Positions 35,843 through 45,650 of a stretch of DNA of 64,000 nucleotides are shown one piece after another. The stretch comes from Novosphingobium piscinae. Lineage in GTDB: Bacteria > Pseudomonadota > Alphaproteobacteria > Sphingomonadales > Sphingomonadaceae. Where the stretch lies: positions 1 to 64,000 of the forward strand of contig NZ_JACLAX010000012.1 of NCBI RefSeq assembly GCF_014230355.1, written 5' to 3'. The translations under genes and the position numbers were made by a program. The stretch's first letter is position 1; each line of letters starts with the position of its first letter. The notes below the pieces were generated by a model. That model searched no databases, was not told the origin of the DNA, and saw only the letters and a list, made by a program, of their open reading frames with translations.

Positions 35843-35926
35843 GTCGGGGGTACTCCGAACCTGCCTTTCAGGCATCCTCTCCCAAGACTTCAAAGGCCCG
35901 GTCGGCAACGACCGGGCCCTTTTTTT
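35843..35926 (+). ncRNA. Candidate trans-acting small RNA, suhB/ar14-like
   Basis: A predicted transcript of about 84 bases that begins after the promoter-like TTGACG and ends in a strong terminator. It contains a small hairpin TGCCT-ttc-AGGCA (35862-35874), an unpaired pyrimidine stretch CATCCTCTCCCAAGACT able to pair with Shine-Dalgarno sequences, and the 10-bp GCAA-loop terminator. This order (CCTC-rich seed, AAGACT, G+C-rich terminator) resembles the alphaproteobacterial suhB/ar14 RNA family as I remember it. No ORF of note fits. The class is inference; the terminator and promoter are visible. Confidence 0.6.
35895..35926 (+). terminator. Terminator of the small RNA candidate
   Basis: GGCCCGGTCG (35895-35904) pairs perfectly with CGACCGGGCC (35909-35918) around GCAA, followed by C and seven T. 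It is the strongest terminator in the window and faces away from any protein-coding gene in the preceding 240 bases. Confidence 0.92.
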
Positions 35927-35973
35927 GGTATCGGTACCAGCGCTGTCCTCACGATTGGGCCGGACGGGGCCGG

Positions 35974-37020
35974 TCAGCCGCCCGGTCGGGGCAGGCTGAC
36001 CGCCTCGGGCAGCTCGCTGCGCAGCCACTCCAGCATCTCCTCGCGCAGCGCCAGACGCAGCTGGCCCAGCGCGGTCGGTTCGGCTGCGCTCATCACCAGC
36101 TTGAGCTCGATCGCGTCGATCCGCGCATCGGCCACCTGCAGCGCCCCGACCCGGCGGTCCCATTCGGGGCGCGCCGCCAGCTTGGCTTCGTAGGCCGCCC
36201 GGATCGGGGCGATCGGGGTACCGGGCTGGACCGCGAGCACCACCGAGCCGGTGATCCCGCCCCCCACCCGCGACCAGTTCTGGAAGCTGGCATCGAGGAA
36301 CCGGGTGGTCGGCACGATCAGCCGGCGCTCGTCGGCGGTCCGGATCACCACATAGGTCATGCGGATGTCCTCGACCCGCCCGCTCTCGCCCTCGACCACC
36401 ACGTGGTCGTCGATCCGGATCGGTTCGGTCAGCGCCATCTGGATGCCCGCGATCAGGGACTTGAGCGCGGGCTGCGCCGCCGCCCCCACCGCCAGCGCGG
36501 CAAGCCCGGCCGAGGTGATCAGCGTCACCCCCACGGTCCTCACCCCGGGGAGCGAGAGCAGCATCAGCGCCACGGTGACGAAGATGATGACGAAGCGCAG
36601 CGAGCGCGACAGGATCGCGATCCGCGTCCGCCGGCTGCGCGACGAGAGGTCGTCCTCGGCCAGCCGGGCGCGGCTGTCCACCGCCAGGGCATAGGCGCGC
36701 ACCAGCCGCACCGCGATCCAGCCGAGCAGCGCCGGGATGACGAAGCGGTCGACCGCGCCCCAGACCCGCGCCAGCAGGGCCGAGCTCTCGCCCGCCAGCT
36801 CGATCGCGACCGCGATCAGCGCCCAGCGCACCGGTCCGCGCAGCCGGTCGACCACGACCTCGTCGGAGGCGAGCTGCGACAGCCCGGCGACCCGCGTCAG
36901 CAGTCGAAACAGGACGATGTGGAGCAGCAGCGCAAGGGCAATCGCCACGGCCGCCGCGAGCGCCGCGGCAGGGAGCTGGCGGGCCAGGGGGGCGAAGGCG
37001 GGGAGATGATCGATCAGCAT
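35974..37020 (-). CDS. MscS-type mechanosensitive channel
   Basis: Small-conductance mechanosensitive channel that releases solutes upon osmotic downshock. The ATG at 37020 (MLIDHLPAFAPLARQL) lies ten bases after the kinase stop; no Shine-Dalgarno is seen, consistent with coupled translation. In 348 residues there are four to five hydrophobic segments, the pore-lining helix GLAALAVGAAAQPALKSLIAGIQMALTEPI (near residue 200) followed by the beta domain IRIDDHVVVEGESGRVEDIRMTYVVIRTADERRLIVPTTRFL. The fold is standard MscS with one extra N-terminal helix pair. The gene pairs with a sensor kinase. Confidence 0.9.
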   Translation of the reverse strand: MLIDHLPAFAPLARQLPAAALAAAVAIALALLLHIVLFRLLTRVAGLSQLASDEVVVDRLRGPVRWALIAVAIELAGESSALLARVWGAVDRFVIPALLGWIAVRLVRAYALAVDSRARLAEDDLSSRSRRTRIAILSRSLRFVIIFVTVALMLLSLPGVRTVGVTLITSAGLAALAVGAAAQPALKSLIAGIQMALTEPIRIDDHVVVEGESGRVEDIRMTYVVIRTADERRLIVPTTRFLDASFQNWSRVGGGITGSVVLAVQPGTPIAPIRAAYEAKLAARPEWDRRVGALQVADARIDAIELKLVMSAAEPTALGQLRLALREEMLEWLRSELPEAVSLPRPGG

Positions 37021-37030
37021 CGGTGTCGGA

Positions 37031-38311
37031 CTACGCCGATAGCGGGATTTCGATCCGCACGACAATGCCTGCCGTGGTGAAAGTCCGCTCGATCGTTCCG
37101 CCAAGCTGGCGCGACGAACTGTCGATCAGCGCACTGCCGAACCCGCGCCCGCCCTGCGTGGCAGGGACCGGTGCGGCCGCGCGTTCGCTCCAGTCGAGCC
37201 GCAGCCGCCCGCCGGTCAGTTCCCAACGCACCGTCAGCTCGCCGCCGGGCTCGGCCCAGGCCCCGTACTTGACCGCATTGGTGGTGAGCTCGTGCAGGAC
37301 CAGCCCGAGCGGGACAATCGCGTGCTCGGGCAGTTCCACCGGCGGACCCTCGACCGTGCAGGCATGGTCCTCGCTGCGGTAGGGCTGCAGCGCGGTCGCG
37401 ACGAGTTCGTGCAGTGCGGCGCTGCGCCGCGCCGAGGTCCCCTGGCTCACGTCGTGGGCGGTCAGCAGCGCGTGGATCCGCTGGGCGATACGGTCCACCG
37501 TCGGGCGCGCCTCGGGCTGGCCACGCCCGGTCATCTTGACGATCGCCAGGACCACCGCGAACAGGTTCTTGACGCGGTGGTTCAGCTCGCTGGCCAGCAG
37601 GTCGGCCTGGTCGCGCGCGCGTCGCAGCTCCTCGGCGTTCTCGGCGCGGGCCTCGGCATCGGCGGCGCGGATCACCTGGACCAGCCCGAGCCCGAGCGTG
37701 GCGAGGATCACCACCAGCAGCACCGCGAGCAGCGGCAGGATCCGCGCTTCGGCGGCGACCGCGCGCTCGCGCGCCGCCTCGAACGCGCCCAGCTCGAGCT
37801 GTTCCAGCTCGGCCACGGCCAGCCGCAGCCGCTCCATCATGTCCTGGCCTTCGTCGGTCAGCAGCCGCCGTCGCGCCTCGAGCAGGTCGCCGCCGCGGAT
37901 CAGGGTGACCGATTCGCCCAGTTCGGCGAACCTGTCTGTGCTCAGCGTCTCGATCTCGCCCAGCAGGGCGCGCTGTCGCGGAGTCAGCTCGGGGCCCATC
38001 AGCTTGCGCAGCCGCGCCAGATTGCCGCGGTACTGCTCGCGCGCCACCAGATAGGGGGCCAGGTAGCGGCGATCGAGCGTGATCAGATAGCCGCGCTGGC
38101 CGGTCTCGCCGTTCACTGCGGTGCGGCTGATGTCGCGCAGCGCCATCAGCACGGCGTTGGTCCGGGTCGCCTGCTCGCGCTGCTGCCGCTCGGCCCGGAC
38201 GGTCTGCCACACCACCGTCACCCCGCCGATCAGCGCGGCGGCAACGAAGCCCAGCAAAAGCAGCGTGGAAAACCCCGGCCCGCGCCGCCAGCGAGAGAAG
38301 CGCAGTGCCAT
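37031..38311 (-). CDS. Membrane histidine kinase: CHASE3 sensor, HWE/HisKA_2 kinase
   Basis: Sensor kinase of 426 residues. Two membrane segments (FSTLLLLGFVAAALIGGVTVVW and ILPLLAVLLVVILATLGLGLVQVI) flank a periplasmic helical CHASE3-like domain with NGETGQRGYLITLDRRYL. The phospho-acceptor region is ELNHRVKNLFAVVLAIVKM near residue 243, and the ATPase part has HELTTNAVKYGAWAEPGG and GRGFGSALI; the pattern HRVKN plus HELxTNAxKYGA marks the HWE/HisKA_2 class. No response regulator is adjacent. The nearest gene downstream is MscS, ten bases away, so channel and kinase are probably one unit. Alphaproteobacterial HWE kinases often feed the PhyR general stress pathway. Confidence 0.9.
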   Translation of the reverse strand: MALRFSRWRRGPGFSTLLLLGFVAAALIGGVTVVWQTVRAERQQREQATRTNAVLMALRDISRTAVNGETGQRGYLITLDRRYLAPYLVAREQYRGNLARLRKLMGPELTPRQRALLGEIETLSTDRFAELGESVTLIRGGDLLEARRRLLTDEGQDMMERLRLAVAELEQLELGAFEAARERAVAAEARILPLLAVLLVVILATLGLGLVQVIRAADAEARAENAEELRRARDQADLLASELNHRVKNLFAVVLAIVKMTGRGQPEARPTVDRIAQRIHALLTAHDVSQGTSARRSAALHELVATALQPYRSEDHACTVEGPPVELPEHAIVPLGLVLHELTTNAVKYGAWAEPGGELTVRWELTGGRLRLDWSERAAAPVPATQGGRGFGSALIDSSSRQLGGTIERTFTTAGIVVRIEIPLSA

Positions 38312-38424
38312 CCTGCTGAATTACTTGCTCAATGATGGGGCGTAAACCCGTTTGTGACCTGCCGAAACGCCGCCCCGCGGCTCATGCGAGGCGCGCCGGA
38401 CCCCTGCTGATGGCGCCATGCTGC

Positions 38425-41283
38425 CTAGTGCGCCGCGCCCCAGTTCGGCCCGGTGCCGATCTCGATGCCGAGCGGCACGTCGAGCCGCACGCTCGGCAGC
38501 GCGGCCTCGGCCATGACCCGCTCGATCACCGGCGCGGCCGCCGCGGCATCGCCGGCGGGGAGTTCGAAGACCAGTTCGTCGTGGACCTGCAGCAGCATCC
38601 GCACCTGGCCCAGCCCGGCGTCGGCCAGCGCCGGGCCCATGCGGGCCATCGCGCGCTTGATGATGTCCGCGCTGGTCCCCTGGATCGGGGCGTTGATCGC
38701 CGCGCGTTCCGATCCGGCGCGCTCGTTGGGATTGGCCGCGTTGATCCGCGGGAACCAGGTCTTGCGGCCGAACAGCGTCTCGGAATAGCCCTTCTCGCGC
38801 ACGCTCTCCAGCGTGGCGTGGATGTAGCGGCGGATGCCGGGGAAGCGCTCGAAGTAGCGGTCGATCATCGCCTGGGCCTCGTCGCCGCTCACCCCCAGCC
38901 GGCCGCCCAGCCCCCAGCGCGAGATGCCGTAGAGGATCGCGAAGTTGATCGTCTTGGCGCGCGCGCGGGTGTCGCGGTCGACCAGTCCGAACATCTCGCG
39001 CGCGGTGCGCGCGTGGATGTCCTCGCCGCGGGCGAAGGCGTCCTTCAGTTCGGGCACGTCGGCCATGTGCGCGGCCAGCCTGAGCTCGATCTGCGAATAG
39101 TCGGCGGCGAGCAGCACGTGGCCCGGCTCGGCCACGAAGGCCTCGCGGATCTGGCGGCCGATCTCGGTGCGGATCGGGATGTTCTGCAGGTTCGGCTCGG
39201 TCGAGGAGAGCCGCCCGGTCTGCGCCCCGACCAGGCTGTAGCTGGTGTGGACGCGGCCGGTCCGGGGGTTGATCGCCGCCTGCAGCGCGTCGGTGTAGGT
39301 GGATTTCAGCTTGGTCAGCTGGCGCCACTCCAGCACCTTGGTCGCCACCTCGGCGCCCTGCGCGGCCAGCCCTTCCAGGATGCCCTGGTCGGTCGAATAC
39401 TGGCCGGACTTGCCCTTCTTGCCGCCCTTGTAGCCCAGCTTGTCGAACAGGATGTCGCCCAGCTGCTTGGGGCTGCCGATGGTGAACTCCTGCCCGGCCA
39501 GGGCGAAGATGTCCTGTTCCAGCCCGGCCATGGCCGCCGCGAACTCGGTTGACAGCCGCGCCAGCCGCTCGCGGTCCACCTTGATCCCGTGGCGCTCCAT
39601 CTCGGCCACCACGGGAACCAGCGGCCGGTCGACCCGCTCGTAGACCCGCGTCCCGCCCTCCTCGGCGAGGCGGGGCTTGAGCACGCGGTGCAGCCGCCAG
39701 GTCACGTCGGCGTCCTCGGCGGCATACTGGGTGGCGCGGTCGAGCGGGACCTCGGCGAAGGAGATCGCCTTCTTGCCGGTGCCGCAGATGTCCTTGAAGG
39801 CCAGGGTGGTGTGGCCCAGATGGCGGCGCGCCAGCTCGTCCATGCCGTGGCCCCCTCCGATGCCCTCCTCGCCGCGCCCGGCATCCAGATCGAAGCTGAT
39901 CACCATGGTATCGTCGATCGGCGCGACCGAGATGCCGTGGCGGGCCAGCACGTTGAGATCGTACTTGATGTTCTGCCCGATCTTGAGGACCGCGCCGCTT
40001 TCCAGCAGCGGCTTGAGCAGCGCCAGCGCCTCGGTGCGGTCGATCTGCCGGGGCTTTTCGGCGAACATGTCGGTCCCACCGTGGCCCAGCGGCACATAGC
40101 AGGCATCGTTCGGCCCCAGCGCGAGGCTGACACCGACCAGATCGGCCTGCATCGCGTCGAGCCGGCTGGTCTCGGTATCGACCGCCAGCCTGCGCGCGGC
40201 GAAGGCCCGCGCGATCCAGTGCTCCAGCCGCTCGCGGGTCTGGACGCATTCATAGGTGGCGCGGTCCACCGGCGGCAGCGGCGGCAGCTCCTGCCGGTCC
40301 CCGCGGACCTCGGCTGGCGCGGCCGGCGCCGCCGGGTTGACCGGCTTGGCCGGGTGGAGCTGGGTCTTCGGCCCGGGCGCGGCCTGCCCGCCATCGAGCC
40401 GCTTGAGCAGGCTGGTGAAGCCGTGCTCTGCCAGGAAGGCGGCCAGTGGCGGCCGGGGCACGGCCGCGAGCGCGAAATCGTCGAGCGCCACCGGCAGGTC
40501 GCAGTCCTCCTTGAGCTGCACCAGCCGGCGCGACAGCCGCGCCATGTCGGCCTGCTCGATCAGGCTGTCGCGCAGCTTGCCCGGCTTCATCGCCGGGGCG
40601 GCGGCCAGCGCCCCCTCGAGGCTGCCGTGCTCCTGGATCAGCTTGGTCGCGGTCTTGGGGCCGATTCCCCGGATCCCGGGCACGTTGTCCACGGCATCGC
40701 CCATCAGCGCCAGCACATCGCCGACCAGTTCGGGCGGCACGCCGAACTTCTCGACCACTTCGGGAATGTCGATCCGCTGGTTCTTCATCGTGTCGAGCAT
40801 GTCGATCCGCCCGCCCGCCGCGGCCTCGCCGGGGGGCGGGCCGACCAGCTGCATCAGATCCTTGTCTGAGGACACGATCGTCACGTCCCAGCCGCGCGCG
40901 GCGGCGGCGCGGGCATAGGAGGCGATCAGGTCGTCGGCCTCGAGCCCCTCCTCCTCGATGCAGGCCAGGCTGAAGGCGCGGGTCGCGTCGCGGATCAGCG
41001 GGAACTGCGGCACCAGGTCCTCGGGCGGGGGCGGGCGGTTGGCCTTGTACTGGTCGTAGAGGTCGTTGCGGAACGAGGTGCCGGCCTTGTCGAGAATCAC
41101 CGCGAGGTGAGTCGGCCCGTCGGCCTGGTGGAGGTCCTCGGCCAGCTTCCACAGCATCGTCGTATAGCCGTAGACCGCCCCCACCGGCACGCCCTGCGGG
41201 TTGGTCAGCGGCGGCAGCCGGTGATAGGCGCGGAAGATGTAGGCCGAGCCGTCGACCAGGTAGAGATGCTGCTTGGAGTCCAT
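38425..41283 (-). CDS. polA: DNA polymerase I
   Basis: Repair and Okazaki-fragment polymerase. I start at the ATG at 41283 (MDSKQHLYLVDGSAYIFRAYHRLPPL); the upstream open codons are not conserved. The 952 residues hold the 5'-3' exonuclease (about 1-290, with AVILDKAGTSFRNDLYDQYKANR and GIRGIGPKTATKLI), a 3'-5' exonuclease with the first Asp-Glu pair intact (AVDTETSRLDAMQ), and the polymerase: motif A LLAADYSQIELRLAAHM, motif B RARAKTINFAILYGIS, motif C LQVHDELVFELP. It is a complete three-domain Pol I with proofreading. Confidence 0.97.
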   Translation of the reverse strand: MDSKQHLYLVDGSAYIFRAYHRLPPLTNPQGVPVGAVYGYTTMLWKLAEDLHQADGPTHLAVILDKAGTSFRNDLYDQYKANRPPPPEDLVPQFPLIRDATRAFSLACIEEEGLEADDLIASYARAAAARGWDVTIVSSDKDLMQLVGPPPGEAAAGGRIDMLDTMKNQRIDIPEVVEKFGVPPELVGDVLALMGDAVDNVPGIRGIGPKTATKLIQEHGSLEGALAAAPAMKPGKLRDSLIEQADMARLSRRLVQLKEDCDLPVALDDFALAAVPRPPLAAFLAEHGFTSLLKRLDGGQAAPGPKTQLHPAKPVNPAAPAAPAEVRGDRQELPPLPPVDRATYECVQTRERLEHWIARAFAARRLAVDTETSRLDAMQADLVGVSLALGPNDACYVPLGHGGTDMFAEKPRQIDRTEALALLKPLLESGAVLKIGQNIKYDLNVLARHGISVAPIDDTMVISFDLDAGRGEEGIGGGHGMDELARRHLGHTTLAFKDICGTGKKAISFAEVPLDRATQYAAEDADVTWRLHRVLKPRLAEEGGTRVYERVDRPLVPVVAEMERHGIKVDRERLARLSTEFAAAMAGLEQDIFALAGQEFTIGSPKQLGDILFDKLGYKGGKKGKSGQYSTDQGILEGLAAQGAEVATKVLEWRQLTKLKSTYTDALQAAINPRTGRVHTSYSLVGAQTGRLSSTEPNLQNIPIRTEIGRQIREAFVAEPGHVLLAADYSQIELRLAAHMADVPELKDAFARGEDIHARTAREMFGLVDRDTRARAKTINFAILYGISRWGLGGRLGVSGDEAQAMIDRYFERFPGIRRYIHATLESVREKGYSETLFGRKTWFPRINAANPNERAGSERAAINAPIQGTSADIIKRAMARMGPALADAGLGQVRMLLQVHDELVFELPAGDAAAAAPVIERVMAEAALPSVRLDVPLGIEIGTGPNWGAAH

Positions 41284-41664
41284 GGCTGCCTTCCTACCAC
41301 CGCCACGGCGCGGCGCCAGAGCCGCGGGCCTGGCAACCGTCCGCCATCCCCGGCCGCATCGCCCCGCCGCCGCGCGGGGCCGGTCCCGGTGAGACCGGGC
41401 GAAAAAAGACGATTGCGGCGCGGCTTGGCCATGACCTTGCCACAATTGCGCATTATCAGGATCGAGATTGGCAGAAATCCGCCACCTGTCGCGCAAAATG
41501 GCAGCGACTCGGCGACTAGTGCTTGCATCGCTCCCGCAAGGCGGATATTTGGCACGCGAAGTCTACTGTCGCGGTAGGCTTTCCGCGCGGTTATCCGCAT
41601 GTCCAGGGCTCAATCCAGGACAGCGAAGCCGGGCGTGGTCCACTCGCTGATCAAGGATTTTCCC
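41284..41664. other. 381-base divergent intergenic region, polA / small lipoprotein
   Basis: Contains the polA leader and, near 41430-41600, a stretch distinctly richer in A+T than the rest of the area (for example GCGCATTATCAGGATCGAG, GGCAGAAATCC, GGATATTTGGC) that likely holds the promoter of the lipoprotein gene. I do not see a clear -35/-10 pair. No coding sequence is evident. Confidence 0.45.
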
Positions 41665-41838
41665 ATGCGCAAGATCGTTCTCGCCGCTGTCGCCACCTCG
41701 GCCATTTTCGCCCTCTCGGCCTGCAAGGGCGAGGAAGCTGCTCCGGCCGCCACCGAGACCGCTTCGGAAGAAGCTGCTCCGGCTGCTGACGCCACCACCG
41801 AGGCCGCTGCCGAAGCGACCACCGAAGCTGCGATGTAA
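41665..41838 (+). CDS. Tiny Ala/Glu/Thr-rich lipoprotein
   Basis: A 57-residue secreted lipoprotein. The signal peptide MRKIVLAAVATSAIFALSACKG has a good lipobox (LSAC), so the mature form is a 38-residue peptide anchored by its Cys. That mature part is built almost wholly of Ala, Glu and Thr with short repeats (EEAAPAADATTEAAAEATTEA), strongly acidic and probably helical or disordered. A ribosome site AAGGA lies about ten bases upstream. It is monocistronic: own A+T-rich leader and a strong terminator 25 bases after the stop. Function unknown. Confidence 0.8.
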   Translation: MRKIVLAAVATSAIFALSACKGEEAAPAATETASEEAAPAADATTEAAAEATTEAAM

Positions 41839-41862
41839 TCTTCGCCGCAAGGTATTCAGGGA

Positions 41863-41893
41863 AGGCGCGCGGACCCCGGTCCGCGCGCCTTTT
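41863..41893 (+). terminator. Terminator of the small lipoprotein gene
   Basis: AGGCGCGCGGACC (41863-41875) pairs with GGTCCGCGCGCCT (41878-41890) with only CC between, followed by TTTT. It also stands before the convergent haemoglobin gene. Confidence 0.88.
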
Positions 41894-41941
41894 CTGTTGC
41901 GCCGGACGCGGGCGGCGCGGCCCCGGGGCGGGGAACCGCTG

Positions 41942-42457
41942 TCAGGCCGAGAAGACGGGCAGGTCGGCACCGGCCCGGGCCCCGCGCAGCCCCTGCGCGC
42001 GGGTGGCGATGCCGGTCAGCAGGCTGTCCGCGATCATCCGCGCCCGCTGCGCCACCAGCGCCTGGGCCGCGGGCGCCAGCGCGCGCTCGGCGCCCACCTC
42101 GCGCAGCGTCGCATAGAACAGGCCCAGCCACTGGACGAAGTGCGCCGTCTCAAGCCCGGGCAGGGCCATGTGCGCCTGCATCGGATTGCCGCTGTACTCG
42201 CCAGAGCCGTGGAGGATCGCGCGCCAGAACCGGTTCATGCGCGCCAGATGGACGGGCCAGTCGGTAATGCGCCCGGTGAAGATCGGCCCCAGCACGGCAT
42301 CGGCGCGGATGCGGCCATAGAAGCGCTCGACCAGCGCCGCGACAAAGTCATCGTCGAGCCCCTGGGCCTCCGCTGCGACGCGCTTGCGCCGCGCCGCAGC
42401 GCGCGCCTTGTCATGGCCGGTCTTGCGCAGCGGGGCGGGGGCGGCAGGCTCGCTCAT
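41942..42457 (-). CDS. Group III truncated haemoglobin
   Basis: Small haem protein of the truncated (2-on-2) globin family, class P/III. 171 residues from the ATG at 42457. Family markers: FYGRIRADAVLGPIFTGRITDWPVHLARMNRFWRAIL with the conserved Phe/Trp, and the proximal-His segment LETAHFVQWLGLFYATLREV near residue 110. The N-terminal 35 residues (PLRKTGHDKARAAARRKRVAAEA) are a charged extension longer than in most group III members. Such globins bind O2 or NO; the physiological role here is unknown. Confidence 0.87.
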   Translation of the reverse strand: MSEPAAPAPLRKTGHDKARAAARRKRVAAEAQGLDDDFVAALVERFYGRIRADAVLGPIFTGRITDWPVHLARMNRFWRAILHGSGEYSGNPMQAHMALPGLETAHFVQWLGLFYATLREVGAERALAPAAQALVAQRARMIADSLLTGIATRAQGLRGARAGADLPVFSA

Positions 42458-42577
42458 GCTGCGCAAATGGCCGGCGAAGCGGCGGTGCGCAAGGCTTTGG
42501 CGATGGGGCGAGCGGGGAAAGAACGGCAGCAGGCGCGGTGCCGATGGGGCCGGCCAGACACCCGGTCCAGGGCCGCC

Positions 42578-43672
42578 TCAGCGCAGCGCGGCGCGCAGCG
42601 GGCGTTCGGTCGAATAGCCGTCGTAGATGGTGCGGGCCAGCAGCGCGATGCGCGATTCGCGGCCGGGCTTCCCGCCCTGGCCGGTGACATAGATCGCCAC
42701 CGCCAGCTTGCGGCCGTCGGGGGTCTCGATGAAGCCGACATCGCTGGCGGTGTTGTACAGGGTGCCGGTCTTGTGCGCGATCGCGGTGCCCTCGGGCAGC
42801 ATCGCGCGCATCCGGTTGCGCCCGGTGACGCAGCGGCTCATCGCGCCCAGCAGCACCTCGCGGCTGTCGCGGCTCAGCCAGTGGCCCTGATGCAGCCCGG
42901 CCAGCAGGCGGACCATGGCGGCCGGGGTGATGCTGTCGCGCCGGTCGATCGTGATCGCCGGGTTCACCGCGCCGTCGTCGCGCACCAGGGTGGCGATGTC
43001 GCGGTCGAGCCGGAACTCCTCGATCCCGGTGGTGTTGCGCACCCAGCGGGTGACCGCGGCGGGGCCGCCGACCACGGCGAGCAGGGCATCGGTCGCCTCG
43101 TTGTGGCTGCGGCTGATGGCCAGTTCGATCAGTTGCAGCGCCGACAGCTCGGCGCCGCGGCGCACCGGGGCCACCGCGGTCGAGAGCTTGGCCGAGGGCA
43201 GCGGCACCATGAGCGGGAAGCGGTCGCTCAGCGACCACTTGCCCTGGTCGACCCCGGCGAGGAACATCGCGACGATGGCGATCTTGCTGGTGCTGGCCAT
43301 CGGGAAGGGCTGGTCGCCCTGAACGCTGACCGTGCGGCCCGTGGCCAGGTCGAGCGCGGCCACGCCGATCCGGCCCTGCGCGGCATTGGCCAGCGAGGCG
43401 AGCTGGACCTCCAGCGCATCGCCGCGCGGAGCCGCGGTGGGGCGCGGCAGGTCGGCGAAGCGGTCGGCCCGCGGGGCGGGGAGGGTGGCCACCGCCGGAC
43501 GCGGCAGGACCACCGCCTTCGGCGCGCGGGGAGTGGTGCCGAGCACCCGGTCGAACTGGCTTTCCAGGCTGGCGGCAGAGGTGACGGCAGCCGACGCCGG
43601 CGCGGCGTGTGCGGCCAGCGGCGTCGCCGCGACACTGGCTGCCAGCAGCAGCCGTGTGATCCTGGCAAGCAT
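42578..43672 (-). CDS. Class A beta-lactamase-like serine hydrolase lacking Glu166
   Basis: Exported serine hydrolase, 364 residues from the ATG at 43672 (MLARITRLLLAASVAATPLAAHAAPASA, a signal peptide). The nucleophile motif is STSK (MASTSKIAIV, near residue 159) and KTG is present (HKTGTLYNTASD). The second motif is SHN instead of SDN. In TEM the omega loop reads RLDRWEPELN; here the aligned stretch is RLDRDIATLV, so Glu166 and Asn170 are both replaced. An unusual 90-residue Pro/Ala-rich insert lies between signal and catalytic domain. The fold looks class A, but normal hydrolytic deacylation is doubtful. Confidence 0.8.
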   Translation of the reverse strand: MLARITRLLLAASVAATPLAAHAAPASAAVTSAASLESQFDRVLGTTPRAPKAVVLPRPAVATLPAPRADRFADLPRPTAAPRGDALEVQLASLANAAQGRIGVAALDLATGRTVSVQGDQPFPMASTSKIAIVAMFLAGVDQGKWSLSDRFPLMVPLPSAKLSTAVAPVRRGAELSALQLIELAISRSHNEATDALLAVVGGPAAVTRWVRNTTGIEEFRLDRDIATLVRDDGAVNPAITIDRRDSITPAAMVRLLAGLHQGHWLSRDSREVLLGAMSRCVTGRNRMRAMLPEGTAIAHKTGTLYNTASDVGFIETPDGRKLAVAIYVTGQGGKPGRESRIALLARTIYDGYSTERPLRAALR

Positions 43673-43815
43673 TCCCGTCGTCACACCAGAGACCCTAGCC
43701 CGTCCGTGTTGAGAAAAGGCTAACCATGGCGAAACATTTGACGCAAGCGGCAACGCGACGAGCCGTGTTCCCGGTACGGTGGCGGCGGGGACCAGCAAGC
43801 CGTTCAACCGCCACG

Positions 43816-43846
43816 AAAAAGGGCCGGGAGATTGCTCTCCCGGCCC
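43816..43846 (-). terminator. Terminator of the groES-groEL operon
   Basis: On the minus strand GGGCCGGGAG pairs with CTCCCGGCCC (43821-43830 and 43837-43846) around a six-base loop, followed by TTTTT (43816-43820). It is 26 bases after the groEL stop. Confidence 0.92.
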
Positions 43847-43872
43847 CGTTTCTGCGTGGTTTGGCGTAGACC

Positions 43873-45525
<1,653 letters not shown>

Positions 45526-45626
45526 CTATCATCGTCCCGGGCTTGCCCCGGGATCGCGGGCGACTTGGTGCGCCCTCGAAAAGTTGCGTGAGTGGGGTGG
45601 AGATCCCGACCTGCGTCAGGATGTCC

Positions 45627-45650
45627 GTTATCGGCTGATCAGCCGATAAC
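45627..45650. repeat. 24-bp perfect palindrome centred on the groES stop codon
   Basis: The left half GTTATCGGCTGA (45627-45638) and right half TCAGCCGATAAC (45639-45650) are exact reverse complements with no spacer. The right half encodes the last residues and stop of groES on the minus strand (the stop TGA is 45641-45639), so the mRNA can form a 12-bp cruciform or hairpin in the groES-groEL gap. No T-run follows. Confidence 0.9.
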
